Assembly: GCA_964617645.1 (NCBI GenBank) | Contig: CAZTYE010000011.1 | Coordinates: 60,285 to 124,284, forward strand | Length of the DNA stretch: 64,000 bases | Source of the DNA: JADJGC01 sp964617645 | GTDB lineage: Bacteria; Zixibacteria; MSB-5A5; CAIYYT01 | Reading direction: 5' to 3' | Shown here: positions 26,681 to 36,218 of the stretch, piece after piece | How the letters are laid out: each line of letters opens with the position of its first letter | Position numbering within the stretch: position 1 is the stretch's first letter | Program-made: the position numbers and the translations under genes | The notes under the pieces: model-generated | What the model was told of the DNA's origin: nothing | Database searches by the model: none | Seen by the model: the letters and a program-made list of their open reading frames with translations, nothing else

Positions 26681-28147
26681 ATGGCCGAAATCCTCGAACA
26701 ATTCGGCTTAACTTTCGACGATGTCCTGCTCGTGCCGGGATACGCCGATTTCCATCCGCGCGAAGTGCAGGTGGCGACGATGTTGACCAGGCGCATCCGC
26801 ATGAATATTCCGTTGGTCTCTGCCGCGATGGACACGGTCACCGAGTCCGAACTGGCAATCTCGCTCGCCCGCGAGGGTGGTATCGGAATCGTCCATAAGA
26901 ATCTCTCTATCGCGCGTCAAGCGGAAGAGATCGACAAGGTCAAGCGCTCGGAAGCCGGCATGATCGTCAATCCGATCACACTTAAACCCGACCAAACGGT
27001 CGGCGACGCCCTTTTGGTCATGGAGCGCTATTCAATTTCCGGAATTCCCATTGTCCAGGGTGGCAGACTGGTTGGCATCCTGACCAATCGCGACCTCCGA
27101 TTTCACCCGTCGTCCGATACCAAAGTCAGCGCCGTCATGACCAAAGAAAAACTGATCACGGTCCCCGAAGGCACCACTCCGGAGCAGGCCAAAGAAATCC
27201 TGCACCAGCATCGCATCGAAAAACTGCCGATTGTCGACGAGAGTATGAACCTGAAGGGCATGATCACTTTTAAGGACATCATGAAGCGCCTGCAATACCC
27301 CAACGCCTGTAAAGATTCGAATGGTCGGCTTCGCGTTGGCGCCGCGATTGGCGTAGGCTCCGACATGATCGCCCGGGCCGAGGCCGCCGTTGAAGCCGGC
27401 GTTGACGTCCTTTGTCTCGACAGTTCGCACGGCCACAGTCGTAAGGTGGTCGAATCGGCCAAGCAGCTTAAATCGAGATTCCCGGATACCGATCTCATCG
27501 CCGGTAACGTCGCCACACGCGATGGCGCGCAGGCGCTCATCGACGCCGGCGCCGACGCCATCAAGGTCGGTATCGGACCCGGTGCGATTTGCACGACTCG
27601 CGTCGTAACTGGCGGCGGTGTGCCGCAGGTGACAGCCATCATGGAGGCGCTTAAGGCCGCAGACTCCGGCAAAGTTCCGATTATCGCCGACGGCGGCGTA
27701 CGCTACTCCGGCGATATCGTTAAAGCAATCGCTGCAGGCGCTCATTCGGTCATGGTCGGCTCACTGCTTGCCGGCACGCAAGAGTCTCCGGGTGAGACGA
27801 TTTTGCTTGAAGGCAGGAGCTTCAAAGTGTATCGTGGTATGGGCTCGATCGGCGCCATGAGAGACGGCGCCAAAGACCGCTATTTCCAAGAGGATCAAGC
27901 GGATATGACCAAGCTCGTTCCCGAGGGAATCGAAGGCCGAGTTCCCTACAAAGGAAAACTCGCCGACCTCGTATTTCAATTGGTCGGCGGCATTCGCTCG
28001 GGCATGGGATTGGGCGGAGCCAGAGATATCGAAGCATTGCGCACCAAGACCAAGCTGGTGCGAGTGACCATGGCGGGTTTGCGGGAGAGTCATCCTCATG
28101 ACGTAACGATCATGAAGGAAGCCCCTAATTACCGCACCATGTATTGA
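26681..28147 (+). CDS. guaB: Inosine-5'-monophosphate dehydrogenase
   Basis: Oxidises IMP to XMP with NAD, the committing step of guanine nucleotide synthesis. The 488 residues have a TIM barrel interrupted by two CBS domains (about 95-205; GIPIVQGGRLVGILTNRDL, then LPIVDESMNLKGMIT). The catalytic Cys304 is in GPGAICTTRVVTGGG, the phosphate-binding GGVRYSGDIVKAIAAG follows, and RGMGSIGAM precedes the flap. The CBS pair suggests nucleotide control. The RNase P RNA begins 20 bp after the stop. Confidence 0.96.
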   Translation: MAEILEQFGLTFDDVLLVPGYADFHPREVQVATMLTRRIRMNIPLVSAAMDTVTESELAISLAREGGIGIVHKNLSIARQAEEIDKVKRSEAGMIVNPITLKPDQTVGDALLVMERYSISGIPIVQGGRLVGILTNRDLRFHPSSDTKVSAVMTKEKLITVPEGTTPEQAKEILHQHRIEKLPIVDESMNLKGMITFKDIMKRLQYPNACKDSNGRLRVGAAIGVGSDMIARAEAAVEAGVDVLCLDSSHGHSRKVVESAKQLKSRFPDTDLIAGNVATRDGAQALIDAGADAIKVGIGPGAICTTRVVTGGGVPQVTAIMEALKAADSGKVPIIADGGVRYSGDIVKAIAAGAHSVMVGSLLAGTQESPGETILLEGRSFKVYRGMGSIGAMRDGAKDRYFQEDQADMTKLVPEGIEGRVPYKGKLADLVFQLVGGIRSGMGLGGARDIEALRTKTKLVRVTMAGLRESHPHDVTIMKEAPNYRTMY

Positions 28148-28166
28148 AGATAGTTGCTGTTCATAG

Positions 28167-28540
28167 ATTTCGGAGTCGGTGCAGCAGTCGCATCCCGTTT
28201 TCGAGCGGGATGAGGAAAGTCCGAGCGTCGCTGAGTTGGATACCTCCTAACCGGAGGGCGGAGCAATCCGACGGATAGTGCAACAGAAAGATACCGCCCC
28301 GCAAGCAATTGCGGGGTAAGGGTGAAATGGTGGTGTAAGAGACCACCGGCGCGGGAAGCAATTCTCCGCCCGGCAAACCCTATCCGACGCAAGACCAAAT
28401 AGGGGAGAAGAGCCGCTCAGACTCGCTATCACTCCCGGGTAGGTCGCTGGAGGCCGCGTGCGAACGCGGCCCAAGAGGAATGACTGCTCGTCCCGCACTG
28501 CGGGAAAGAACAGAACTCGGCTTACGGCCGGCTCCGAAAT
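28167..28540 (+). ncRNA. rnpB: RNase P RNA (class A)
   Basis: About 374 nt. The ends pair as helix P1: TTTCGGAGTCGG at 28168-28179 with CCGGCTCCGAAA at 28528-28539, with one G-U pair. Core elements are all visible: GAGGAAAGTCCGAGC near 28210, the central ACCGGCGCGGG region, and ACAGAACTCGGCTTAC near 28510. This is the catalytic RNA that trims tRNA 5' leaders. No separate promoter is obvious, so transcription may continue from guaB. Confidence 0.95.
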
Positions 28541-28568
28541 CTACTAACGTCTAAGTTCGAGGATTCGA

Positions 28569-30293
28569 TTGCTCTTGAAAAACCGCGTCAAAATGCGCTG
28601 GGTGGTAGCGCCGGACCCGGATTTCCGGCAAGTGGATGAGCTCGCCCGCCAACTCAACCTGCCCACGCTCGTCATCAAGATCCTTGTCAATCGCGGCATA
28701 ACCGACCCCGTTCACATTGATAAGTTCATTAATCCTAACATGGATGACCTCGTCGATCCATTCAAGATTCCGGGTATGGAAGCCGGAGTCGACCGCACCG
28801 TGCAGGCACTGCAGGAGAACGAGACGATCATGATCTACGGCGACTATGACGTCGACGGGATCACCGCCTCGGCGCTGATGTTTCTCGTGCTCAATAAGCT
28901 CGGCGCCAACGTGCACTACTACTTGCCGAATCGGCTGGTCGAAGGCTACGGACTTTCCGAGGACGGCATTATCGAAGCCGAGCGCAAGGGCGCATCGCTG
29001 ATTATTTCGGTCGATACCGGTATCACTGCGGTGCGCGAAGTCGAATACGCCAAAGAAAAATTCATCGACTGTGTGCTGACCGATCATCATGAACCGGGCG
29101 ATACGATTCCCAACGCTGCTGCCGTGGTCAACCCCAAGCTCGCGCCGGATCCGCACGCCATCGGCCGGGAGCTGGCCGGTGTCGGGGTCGCATTCAAATT
29201 CGCTCAGGGACTTTACGCCAAGCTGGGACAGGATCCGCTCGAAATCTATGAACACCTCGATCTGGTCGCGCTGGGTACCTCCGCCGATGTCGTTCCGCTC
29301 GTGAACGAAAACCGAATCCTCACGTATTTCGGCATCAATCAGATCATGCGTTCCTCCAAGCCCGGCCTCAAGTCGCTGGTTTTCGAGTGCGACCTGATGG
29401 GGAAGGAAATCTCCACCAGCCAGATCGTGTTCATTATCGCGCCGCGCATCAACGCCGTCGGCCGGCTCGGCGGCGCCGAAAAGGCAATCAAGCTGCTCAC
29501 GACGAAGGATATGGGCACGGCATCCAGCATCGCCAAGTTCCTCGAGGTCGAGAATCGCCGCCGCAAGTCGATTGATGAAAGCACCCTCGAAGAAGCGCTC
29601 GGTCAGATTGAGAAGACCGTCGATCCGGACAGCGACAAAGCGATCGTGATCCACTCCGAAGGTTGGCATCAAGGTGTGATCGGAATCGTCGCTTCACGCT
29701 TGGTCGAGAAGTACTATCTCCCGACGGTTCTCATCGCGATCGACAACGGCGAAGGCAAAGGCTCCGGTCGTTCCATCCCCGGATTCCATCTTTATGAAGC
29801 TCTCCGCAGTTGCGAAGACCTGCTCTTGCGCTACGGCGGCCACAAATACGCCGCCGGGATGTCGATTGCCCCGGACAAAATTCAGGAGTTCATCCGCCGA
29901 TTCAAGAAGGTCGCGTCCGAGCAACTCAGTCCCGATGATCTGATTCGCAAGCTGCATATCGATGCCGAACTGGAGCTTGACGAAATCGACTTCGACCTTG
30001 TCGATCATCTCGAGCGCTTCGCGCCGTTTGGTCCGGAGAACATGAAGCCGGTGTTTATCACCCGCAATCTCGAAATCGTCGGCTCGCCGCAGGTCGTTGG
30101 CAAGAATCATCTGCGCATGCGCGTCCGGCAGGGCAAAAAGATCTTCGATGTGATCGGTTTTGGCTTCGGCGATTTCGTCGAGCAGCTCTCGCTTCACGGC
30201 GTCGATTTTGACATGGCCTATGTCATCGAAAAAAACTTCCACAACGGCGTGACGAAGATCCAATTGCGCGTGAAGGACATCCGCTGGAGCTAA
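28569..30293 (+). CDS. recJ: Single-stranded-DNA-specific exonuclease RecJ
   Basis: 5'-3' ssDNA exonuclease used in recombination and repair. The 574 residues have the DHH-family metal motifs IYGDYDVDGITASAL (near 93), SVDTGITA and LTDHHEPG (near 170), then GVGVAFKFAQGLY, INAVGRLGGAEKAIKLL, and the DHHA1 motif GSGRSIPGFHLYEALRSC with RYGGHKYAAG. A C-terminal OB-like domain ends the protein. TTG 28569 has GAGG six bases upstream; ATG 28593 is an alternative. Confidence 0.95.
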   Translation: MLLKNRVKMRWVVAPDPDFRQVDELARQLNLPTLVIKILVNRGITDPVHIDKFINPNMDDLVDPFKIPGMEAGVDRTVQALQENETIMIYGDYDVDGITASALMFLVLNKLGANVHYYLPNRLVEGYGLSEDGIIEAERKGASLIISVDTGITAVREVEYAKEKFIDCVLTDHHEPGDTIPNAAAVVNPKLAPDPHAIGRELAGVGVAFKFAQGLYAKLGQDPLEIYEHLDLVALGTSADVVPLVNENRILTYFGINQIMRSSKPGLKSLVFECDLMGKEISTSQIVFIIAPRINAVGRLGGAEKAIKLLTTKDMGTASSIAKFLEVENRRRKSIDESTLEEALGQIEKTVDPDSDKAIVIHSEGWHQGVIGIVASRLVEKYYLPTVLIAIDNGEGKGSGRSIPGFHLYEALRSCEDLLLRYGGHKYAAGMSIAPDKIQEFIRRFKKVASEQLSPDDLIRKLHIDAELELDEIDFDLVDHLERFAPFGPENMKPVFITRNLEIVGSPQVVGKNHLRMRVRQGKKIFDVIGFGFGDFVEQLSLHGVDFDMAYVIEKNFHNGVTKIQLRVKDIRWS

Positions 30294-30297
30294 CCGC

Positions 30298-31254
30298 ATG
30301 GCCGTGCTCGATGACTTCCGCTCAGGCGACCGGCGCGCTCTCTCCAAAGTCATTTCTTACATCGAAAATCGGCGCGAGAACTACCGCCAGGTTCTTGCGC
30401 AGCTTTCGCGGCTCGACCGCAAGGCCTATCGCGTGGGCATTACCGGCCCGCCGGGAGCGGGGAAATCGACGCTCGTCGACGCCCTCGTTGGTCGACTGGC
30501 AGCGCAAGGCCAAAAGGTCGGAGTCATCGCCGTCGATCCGTCTTCGCCCTTCACCGGCGGTGCGCTTCTCGGCGATCGCGTGCGAATGCAGCATCTCGCT
30601 GACAAGGAACGCATCTACATTCGCAGCATGGCCTCGCGGGGCCAGTCCGGCGGACTCGCGGCCGCGACCCGCGACGTAATCACCGTCTTCGATGCCTTCG
30701 GCATGGACTTGATAATCGTCGAGACCGTCGGCATTGGTCAGATCGAACTCGACATCATCGAAGCCGTCGATACGGTTGTCGTCATCCTCGTGCCGGAGTC
30801 GGGTGACATGATCCAGACGATGAAGGCCGGCCTGATGGAAATCGCGGACATCTTCTGCGTCAACAAGATTGACCGTCCCGGCGCCGACCGGCTGCTCAGT
30901 TATCTCAACAACATGATCCATGAAAAGCTCACTGCCGACGCCGGCGAGTTCCCGGCAATTGGCACAAACGCCGTCAACGGCGACGGTGTAGATAAGTTGG
31001 CGGCGGAGATGACGCGCCATCGCGAGCATATTACCGGCAGCGGCGATCTCGCCCGGCGCCGCAAACGGCAGCTCAAGAGCGAGATTCTGTCGACGGTGCG
31101 CGACCGTATCGTCAAAGACCTCGATCGCATGATCGATCTTGATGGGCAATTCGAGCGCATCTCCAGCCGCCTCATTTCCGGCGAGACCGATCCCTACAGC
31201 GCCGCCGATGAGATTTACGAACACTATTTTCTCGGGAGATTAGTCAATGGCTGA
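30298..31254 (+). CDS. meaB: Methylmalonyl-CoA mutase-associated GTPase MeaB
   Basis: G-protein chaperone that guards B12-dependent acyl-CoA mutases, gating cofactor loading and release. The 318 residues have Walker A GPPGAGKST at 50-58, VIAVDPSSPFTGGALLGDR (switch region), ETVGIGQIELDI, and the base-recognition NKID. It overlaps the mutase large-subunit gene by eight bases, a firm functional link. Older names include ArgK. Confidence 0.95.
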   Translation: MAVLDDFRSGDRRALSKVISYIENRRENYRQVLAQLSRLDRKAYRVGITGPPGAGKSTLVDALVGRLAAQGQKVGVIAVDPSSPFTGGALLGDRVRMQHLADKERIYIRSMASRGQSGGLAAATRDVITVFDAFGMDLIIVETVGIGQIELDIIEAVDTVVVILVPESGDMIQTMKAGLMEIADIFCVNKIDRPGADRLLSYLNNMIHEKLTADAGEFPAIGTNAVNGDGVDKLAAEMTRHREHITGSGDLARRRKRQLKSEILSTVRDRIVKDLDRMIDLDGQFERISSRLISGETDPYSAADEIYEHYFLGRLVNG

Positions 31255-32938
31255 TGTCAAAAAAGAACCGCTGACCGATCAGCAGTTCGCCGCGGCCCTT
31301 GCCGCCGCCTATCGCGAGTGGCAGGGCAAAGCCGAACGCGCCACCGACAAAAGCAAAAAATACGTGACCGTGTCTTCCGCGCCGCTTGAGCCGCTCTACA
31401 CCCCGGCTGAGGTGAGCGACATCGACTATTTCCGCGACATCAATTTCCCCGGCGAATTTCCGTACACGCGCGGCGTGCACGCTTCCATGTATCGCGGCAA
31501 ACCCTGGACGATGCGCCAGTTTTCCGGCTTCGGCACCCCCGAACAGACCAACCAGCGCTATCACTATCTGCTCAGCCAGGGACAACACGGCCTTTCCGTC
31601 GCCTTCGACTTGCCGACATTGATGGGCTACGACTCCGATCATCCGTTCTCCGTCGGAGAAGTAGGGAAATGCGGCGTCGCGATTGACACCCTTCTCGATA
31701 TGGAGATTCTCTTCAAGGGCATCGACCTCGGCAAAATTTCGACTTCGATGACCATCAACGCCCCGGCGGCGGTGATCCTCGCCATGTACATCGTCGTCGC
31801 CGAGAAGCAAGGCGTCGCTATGGACAAGCTCTCCGGAACGCTGCAGAATGATATCCTAAAAGAGTACATCGCGCAGAAGGAGTGGATCTATCCGCCGGAA
31901 CCGTCGGTGCAATTGGTCGTCGACACCATTGAGTTCGGCGCCAAACACATGCCGCTCTGGAACACGATTTCAATCTCCGGCTACCACATCCGCGAAGCCG
32001 GCGCGACCGCCGCGCAAGAGCTGGCCTTCACCCTTGCCGATGGCTTCACCTACATCGAAAAGTCCATCGAGCGTGGCTTGGATGTCGACGACTTCGCGCC
32101 GCGCCTGTCGTTCTTTTTCAATGCGCACATGGACTTTTTCGAGGAAATCGCCAAGTATCGCGCCGCGCGCCGCATTTACGCCAAGCGCATGCGCTACAAA
32201 TACGGCGCCAAGAATCCGCGTTCGTGGATGCTGCGTTTCCACACGCAAACTGCCGGTTGTTCGCTGAACGCCCAGCAGCCGGAGCTTAACCTTGTGCGCA
32301 CTGCGCTCGAAGCGCTCTCTGCAGTGATGGGCGGCACGCAGTCGCTGCATACCAATTCAATGGACGAGACACTGGCGCTGCCCTCCGAGAAAGCAGCGCT
32401 GCTCGCGCTGCGGACGCAGCAAGTGATCGCGTTCGAGACCGGTGTCATCAATACGATCGATCCCTTGGGCGGTTCGTACTTCGTCGAGGCCCTGACCAAC
32501 CGCATGGAAGAGGAAGCCGAGACCTATTTTCAGGAGATCGATCGTCGCGGCGGCGTGATGCCGGCCATCGAGGAAGGCTACCTGCAGCGCGAGTTGGCGC
32601 GCGCCGCGTACATCTATCAGCAGGAAATCGACGTCAAGGAACGCATTATCGTCGGTGTTAATGAGTATGTGCTGGAGAACGAGAAGATCGAGATTCCGAT
32701 CCTCAAGATCGACGAGTCTGTGGATCGCATCCAGCGCGACTCGCTGGCCAAAGCCAAGTCCATTCGCTCGGCGGCGAAGGTGAAAGCAACGCTCGATGCT
32801 TTGCGTCAAGCGGCGCGCGACAAGAAAAACAAGATGCCGTTCCTGATCGACTGCGCGCGCGCTTACTGTACTGTCGGCGAGATGTGCGATGCCATGAAAG
32901 ACGTCTACGGCGACTACGTCGAGCCGCCGATTATTTAG
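31247..32938 (+). CDS. B12-dependent acyl-CoA mutase, large (catalytic) subunit
   Basis: 563 residues: the TIM-barrel half of a split methylmalonyl-CoA mutase-type enzyme, lacking the B12-binding domain that is encoded at 33183. Motifs include MYRGKPWTMRQFSGFGT, VAFDLPTLMGYDSDHP, ISISGYHIREAGAT, HTQTAGCSL and GGTQSLHTNSMDETLALP. At the positions that set substrate in this family, Tyr82 matches methylmalonyl-CoA mutase (Tyr89 in Propionibacterium), but Gln210 replaces its Arg207, as in isobutyryl-CoA mutase. So methylmalonyl-CoA is likely but another branched acyl-CoA is possible. Confidence 0.9.
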   Translation: MADVKKEPLTDQQFAAALAAAYREWQGKAERATDKSKKYVTVSSAPLEPLYTPAEVSDIDYFRDINFPGEFPYTRGVHASMYRGKPWTMRQFSGFGTPEQTNQRYHYLLSQGQHGLSVAFDLPTLMGYDSDHPFSVGEVGKCGVAIDTLLDMEILFKGIDLGKISTSMTINAPAAVILAMYIVVAEKQGVAMDKLSGTLQNDILKEYIAQKEWIYPPEPSVQLVVDTIEFGAKHMPLWNTISISGYHIREAGATAAQELAFTLADGFTYIEKSIERGLDVDDFAPRLSFFFNAHMDFFEEIAKYRAARRIYAKRMRYKYGAKNPRSWMLRFHTQTAGCSLNAQQPELNLVRTALEALSAVMGGTQSLHTNSMDETLALPSEKAALLALRTQQVIAFETGVINTIDPLGGSYFVEALTNRMEEEAETYFQEIDRRGGVMPAIEEGYLQRELARAAYIYQQEIDVKERIIVGVNEYVLENEKIEIPILKIDESVDRIQRDSLAKAKSIRSAAKVKATLDALRQAARDKKNKMPFLIDCARAYCTVGEMCDAMKDVYGDYVEPPII

Positions 32939-33009
32939 TGCGTTGATGACCGTGTCGGGGTAGCGAAACGGTCGCCTACAACTTGGGCGTATTGAAAAGG
33001 CCCTTTGGA

Positions 33010-33098
33010 CTGTCACCCTGAGCCGCTACGCAGGCGAAGGGTCTGTTGTTGTTGTGCCGTAAGGGCAAACAGATTCTTCGCTACGCTCAGAATGACAA
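33010..33098. repeat. Inverted TGTCAYYCTGAGC-type intergenic repeat
   Basis: TGTCACCCTGAGC... starts near 33011, and its inverted relative ends near 33097 (reverse complement TGTCATTCTGAGCGTAGCGA). The two arms can fold into a long imperfect hairpin. Another copy lies at 48847. This repeat type is known from the intergenic regions of many bacteria. Here it lies between the two mutase-subunit genes. Confidence 0.75.
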
Positions 33099-33182
33099 TC
33101 ACGGAACGATTTCGGTAGTCCGCTTGCTGTGGGTTCAGCCAGTCGTGAAACGAGAGAATTGACTCTATGAGGGATATCTGAT

Positions 33183-33602
33183 ATGTCCGACAAAATTCGC
33201 GTTCTGCTCGCCAAGGCCGGTCTCGACGGTCACGACCGAGGCATTAAAGTCATCGCCGCCGCTATGCGCGACGCCGGTTTCGAGGTCATCTATACCGGCC
33301 TGCGTCAAACTCCGGAAATGATTGCCGAGGCCGCTCTGCAGGAGGATGTCGACGCTGTCGGCGTTTCGATTCTCTCCGGCGCACACATGACATTGTTCCC
33401 ACTGATCCAGAAGGCGATGGTCGACCGCAAGTGCGGCGACATTATTCTCTTCGGCGGCGGCATCATGTCCGATGAAGAAGTCCTCGAGCTCCAGAAGCAT
33501 GGCGTCGACCGGCTCTTCCAGCCCGGCACATCGACTGTCGACATCGTCGCCTACGTCAAAGACGCCGTCGCCAAACGCCGCAAAGCTGAGAAGATCATTT
33601 GA
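33183..33602 (+). CDS. B12-dependent acyl-CoA mutase, small (cobalamin-binding) subunit
   Basis: 139 residues forming only the B12-binding Rossmann-like domain: D15-x-H17-x-x-G20 in GLDGHDRG supplies the lower axial histidine ligand, followed by SILSGAHMT (S-x-L) and FGGGIMSDEE (GG). It must pair with the large subunit at 31247; the 244-bp spacer between them is occupied by an inverted repeat, so expression may be uncoupled. Confidence 0.92.
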   Translation: MSDKIRVLLAKAGLDGHDRGIKVIAAAMRDAGFEVIYTGLRQTPEMIAEAALQEDVDAVGVSILSGAHMTLFPLIQKAMVDRKCGDIILFGGGIMSDEEVLELQKHGVDRLFQPGTSTVDIVAYVKDAVAKRRKAEKII

Positions 33603-33644
33603 TACTGAGCAGTCGCAATTGCGAAATCGACAGACTACGCAATT

Positions 33645-35954
33645 TTAGGCGTCATTTCGAAGCGCTTGCCTCTCTGTCAGCAAGCGCTTGCCATGTCTTA
33701 ATTCGCCCGGGTTGAAGCCGAACTCCTCAGCGTTGGACAATGCTCTCCGTGCATCCTCGAACATCTCTAATTCGATGAGCGCACGACCGCGATAGTAGTG
33801 AGCTGCAGAATGTCCCCCGTCAATTTCCAATGCCTTGTCAAATGCAGCTAAAGCATCGGCATACCGATCAATCATACAAAGACATCGACCCAGCCCGTAA
33901 TGTGGAGCTGCGCTTCGCTCACCCAATTCGATTGCCTTTTGGTTTTCCGCAATGGCGCCCTCAATCTCACCACTCTCACGAAGTGCAAATGCGAGTCCTA
34001 CGTGAGCTTCTGGGTATTGTGGTCGTAACTCCACGGCCTTCCGACACGCATGCGCCATCTGACTCCATCGACCTCTTTCGGCGAGAAGCTCTCCAAGAAA
34101 CGACCAAAGCTCGGCATCGTTCGGCCACTTCTCAACCGCGACATTTAGCTGTTCTTCGGCCTCTTCCTGTAGCCCCCTTTCAGAAAGCAATTGCGCGAGT
34201 TGACTATACATCTCGCGGACTTCGGGATTTAGACTCATCGCCTTCCGAAGAGCGGTCTCTGCTTCCTCACTTCGCTTCATATTCCTCAGAGGACGCGCCA
34301 ACCCAAAGTATGCGTCAGACTTCTTCTCGTTTATTGCGATTGCTTTGTTAAAAGCCAAGATCGCTTCTTCGTTGCGGCCCAAATCGGTCAGGACCCCTCC
34401 TCGCAGAAAGTGTACTTCCCATGTAGCAACATTGTCGCGCAGGACATCATCAAGAAGCTCGAGCGCAGCCTCCCACTTCTTCGATTGGCGGAGTTCCTGG
34501 TAATCGGGCCAGAATGAGAAGTCATGGCGTTTAGTGGTCTTTCGTAGTCGCTTATCAGCATCATCGGCGAGTCCCAATTGACCGGTCTTCCTGTACACGA
34601 CTCGCAATCGAAAAAGAGGCGAGGCCCAATTTGGTTTGAGTCTTGCGGCTGCTTCCAGATGCTCGGCAGCGGACTTCCATTGCTCTTCACGTTCTGCAAT
34701 TCGGCCAAGTCTATAATGGGCTAGCTCACACCGAATATCGTTGCGCAGCATCAGAGAATAAGTCTCTTTAGCGTTCCGCACTTCGTGCCGATCTAAGCAG
34801 TACTTACCAACTTGATCCAACTCCTCCTCCGCTGCAGCATTCAGAAGAATTTCTTGGATGGCTTCGAGAGAGACATTCTTTTTCTGATTGCCAACCATAT
34901 CACTCAGCTTGCTGTCATACGCCACGATGTCGCGCACAGAAGGGTAGAGGAATTCGGCGCAACGGACTGCCTGCAACGCCGACTGAAACTGATGGTCTGC
35001 TCCTGCAAATACTTGCGATGTGAATATTGCTCTTAGTGCTGATGGTGATGCCGTTGCAACCCCGTATTGTTGCAGAAGCGCCAGAGCCTTGAGGACTGAT
35101 TGTGCCACGGGCTCTAACTTGTCATAATCCTGTCTCTTGATTCGCGGCGGTGCTTTACATGATAGCGGCGTGCCATCAAAGTCAGAGCTTTCGACGCCTG
35201 TCAGTTTTCGCAGTTCCGCCCCCATTGTGCTCGACCACTTCTGAAGTTGAATTACTACTCTGGGAGCGACTGCAGCCTGAAGCCTATCCAGCGAGTTCTC
35301 ATCGCGGCAGGTAATTATCAGCCGGAACTGCTTGCTGCGGTCCATTACCCATTCAATCATGCCACTCAATCTTGGTCCGTCAGAATCAGCAAGGTAGGCT
35401 TCGAGATCGTCCAAAAGTAGGAGGTGTCGCCGCTTTCGTAAGCTCAACTCGTTGTAGTGACTGAGAAGTGAGAGCCTTGGCCTGATGACATTCCAGTTTC
35501 CGGTTGATGCAATTAGGTTGGCAACGGTGTGACTCTTGCCGATCCCCTTCTCCCCGATTATTGCAATACTCTCTCCTCTTCCGAATGATTCTTTGATTTT
35601 CTTGTCAGCAGCGATTGCAAGGTACCTGATGACGCCTCGCGCATCATAGTTCCTTACAATACTCGCAGGTTCGAATTTTGAAGCGAGGCAACTTCGCAAT
35701 TCGAGCTTGAGGCGGCGACTCTTGACGAATTTGTCCCAGACAAAGACCTTAAGGCTCCAACCAACGATTGCCAAGAAAACAGCCGATAATATCGGTAACC
35801 AAATTGTCGGATCGCTCAGGAAGAATCCCTTTTCGCCGAGTGGATCTGCCGGATTAGAGGGAACCGTGTCAATGACTGCGTCGTTAAGAATCGACATTGT
35901 CGTAGTGAAGCATGCCGTGCACAATGTGTTATACTGCAGTTGAGAAATTGTCAC
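33645..35954 (-). CDS. Membrane-anchored P-loop NTPase (STAND-like) with TPR repeats
   Basis: 769 residues from a GTG at 35954; GAGGGG seven bases upstream supports it. One transmembrane helix at about 50-72 (IWLPILSAVFLAIVGWSL), then a P-loop NTPase: Walker A GEKGIGKS at 134-141, Walker B HLLLLDDLE at 177-185 and an LIITCRDE sensor-like strand at 212-219. A helical linker leads to about ten TPR repeats from 385 to 755 (for example AILAFNKAIAINEKKSDAYF, AIAENQKAIELGERSAAPHY). The plan resembles STAND signalling NTPases, but I do not recognise the exact family. Codons are more AT-ending than in neighbours, and AT-rich DNA flanks the start, suggesting transfer. Confidence 0.8.
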   Translation of the reverse strand: MTISQLQYNTLCTACFTTTMSILNDAVIDTVPSNPADPLGEKGFFLSDPTIWLPILSAVFLAIVGWSLKVFVWDKFVKSRRLKLELRSCLASKFEPASIVRNYDARGVIRYLAIAADKKIKESFGRGESIAIIGEKGIGKSHTVANLIASTGNWNVIRPRLSLLSHYNELSLRKRRHLLLLDDLEAYLADSDGPRLSGMIEWVMDRSKQFRLIITCRDENSLDRLQAAVAPRVVIQLQKWSSTMGAELRKLTGVESSDFDGTPLSCKAPPRIKRQDYDKLEPVAQSVLKALALLQQYGVATASPSALRAIFTSQVFAGADHQFQSALQAVRCAEFLYPSVRDIVAYDSKLSDMVGNQKKNVSLEAIQEILLNAAAEEELDQVGKYCLDRHEVRNAKETYSLMLRNDIRCELAHYRLGRIAEREEQWKSAAEHLEAAARLKPNWASPLFRLRVVYRKTGQLGLADDADKRLRKTTKRHDFSFWPDYQELRQSKKWEAALELLDDVLRDNVATWEVHFLRGGVLTDLGRNEEAILAFNKAIAINEKKSDAYFGLARPLRNMKRSEEAETALRKAMSLNPEVREMYSQLAQLLSERGLQEEAEEQLNVAVEKWPNDAELWSFLGELLAERGRWSQMAHACRKAVELRPQYPEAHVGLAFALRESGEIEGAIAENQKAIELGERSAAPHYGLGRCLCMIDRYADALAAFDKALEIDGGHSAAHYYRGRALIELEMFEDARRALSNAEEFGFNPGELRHGKRLLTERQALRNDA

Positions 35955-36218
35955 TTTCAGACCCCTCAGAGTTACTCCCGTATATTGCTATAATCATATC
36001 CATAATAGGATATTGAGTCCTCAGGATTCAGTCAAGGTCGTTGTGGGAGACATTCTAACTGATATGCTCGAACGATGAGTAAGGCCTCTTTATGCTGCCG
36101 GATCGCCCTACGGTGCCATGGCAGACTATTCCCCCCAACATCCCCTTGATTTTAGACACCTCAATCCGTTAATTGGCCGCAATCGGATGTGTAATGCTTT
36201 TATGCTCAGGGAGAAACT

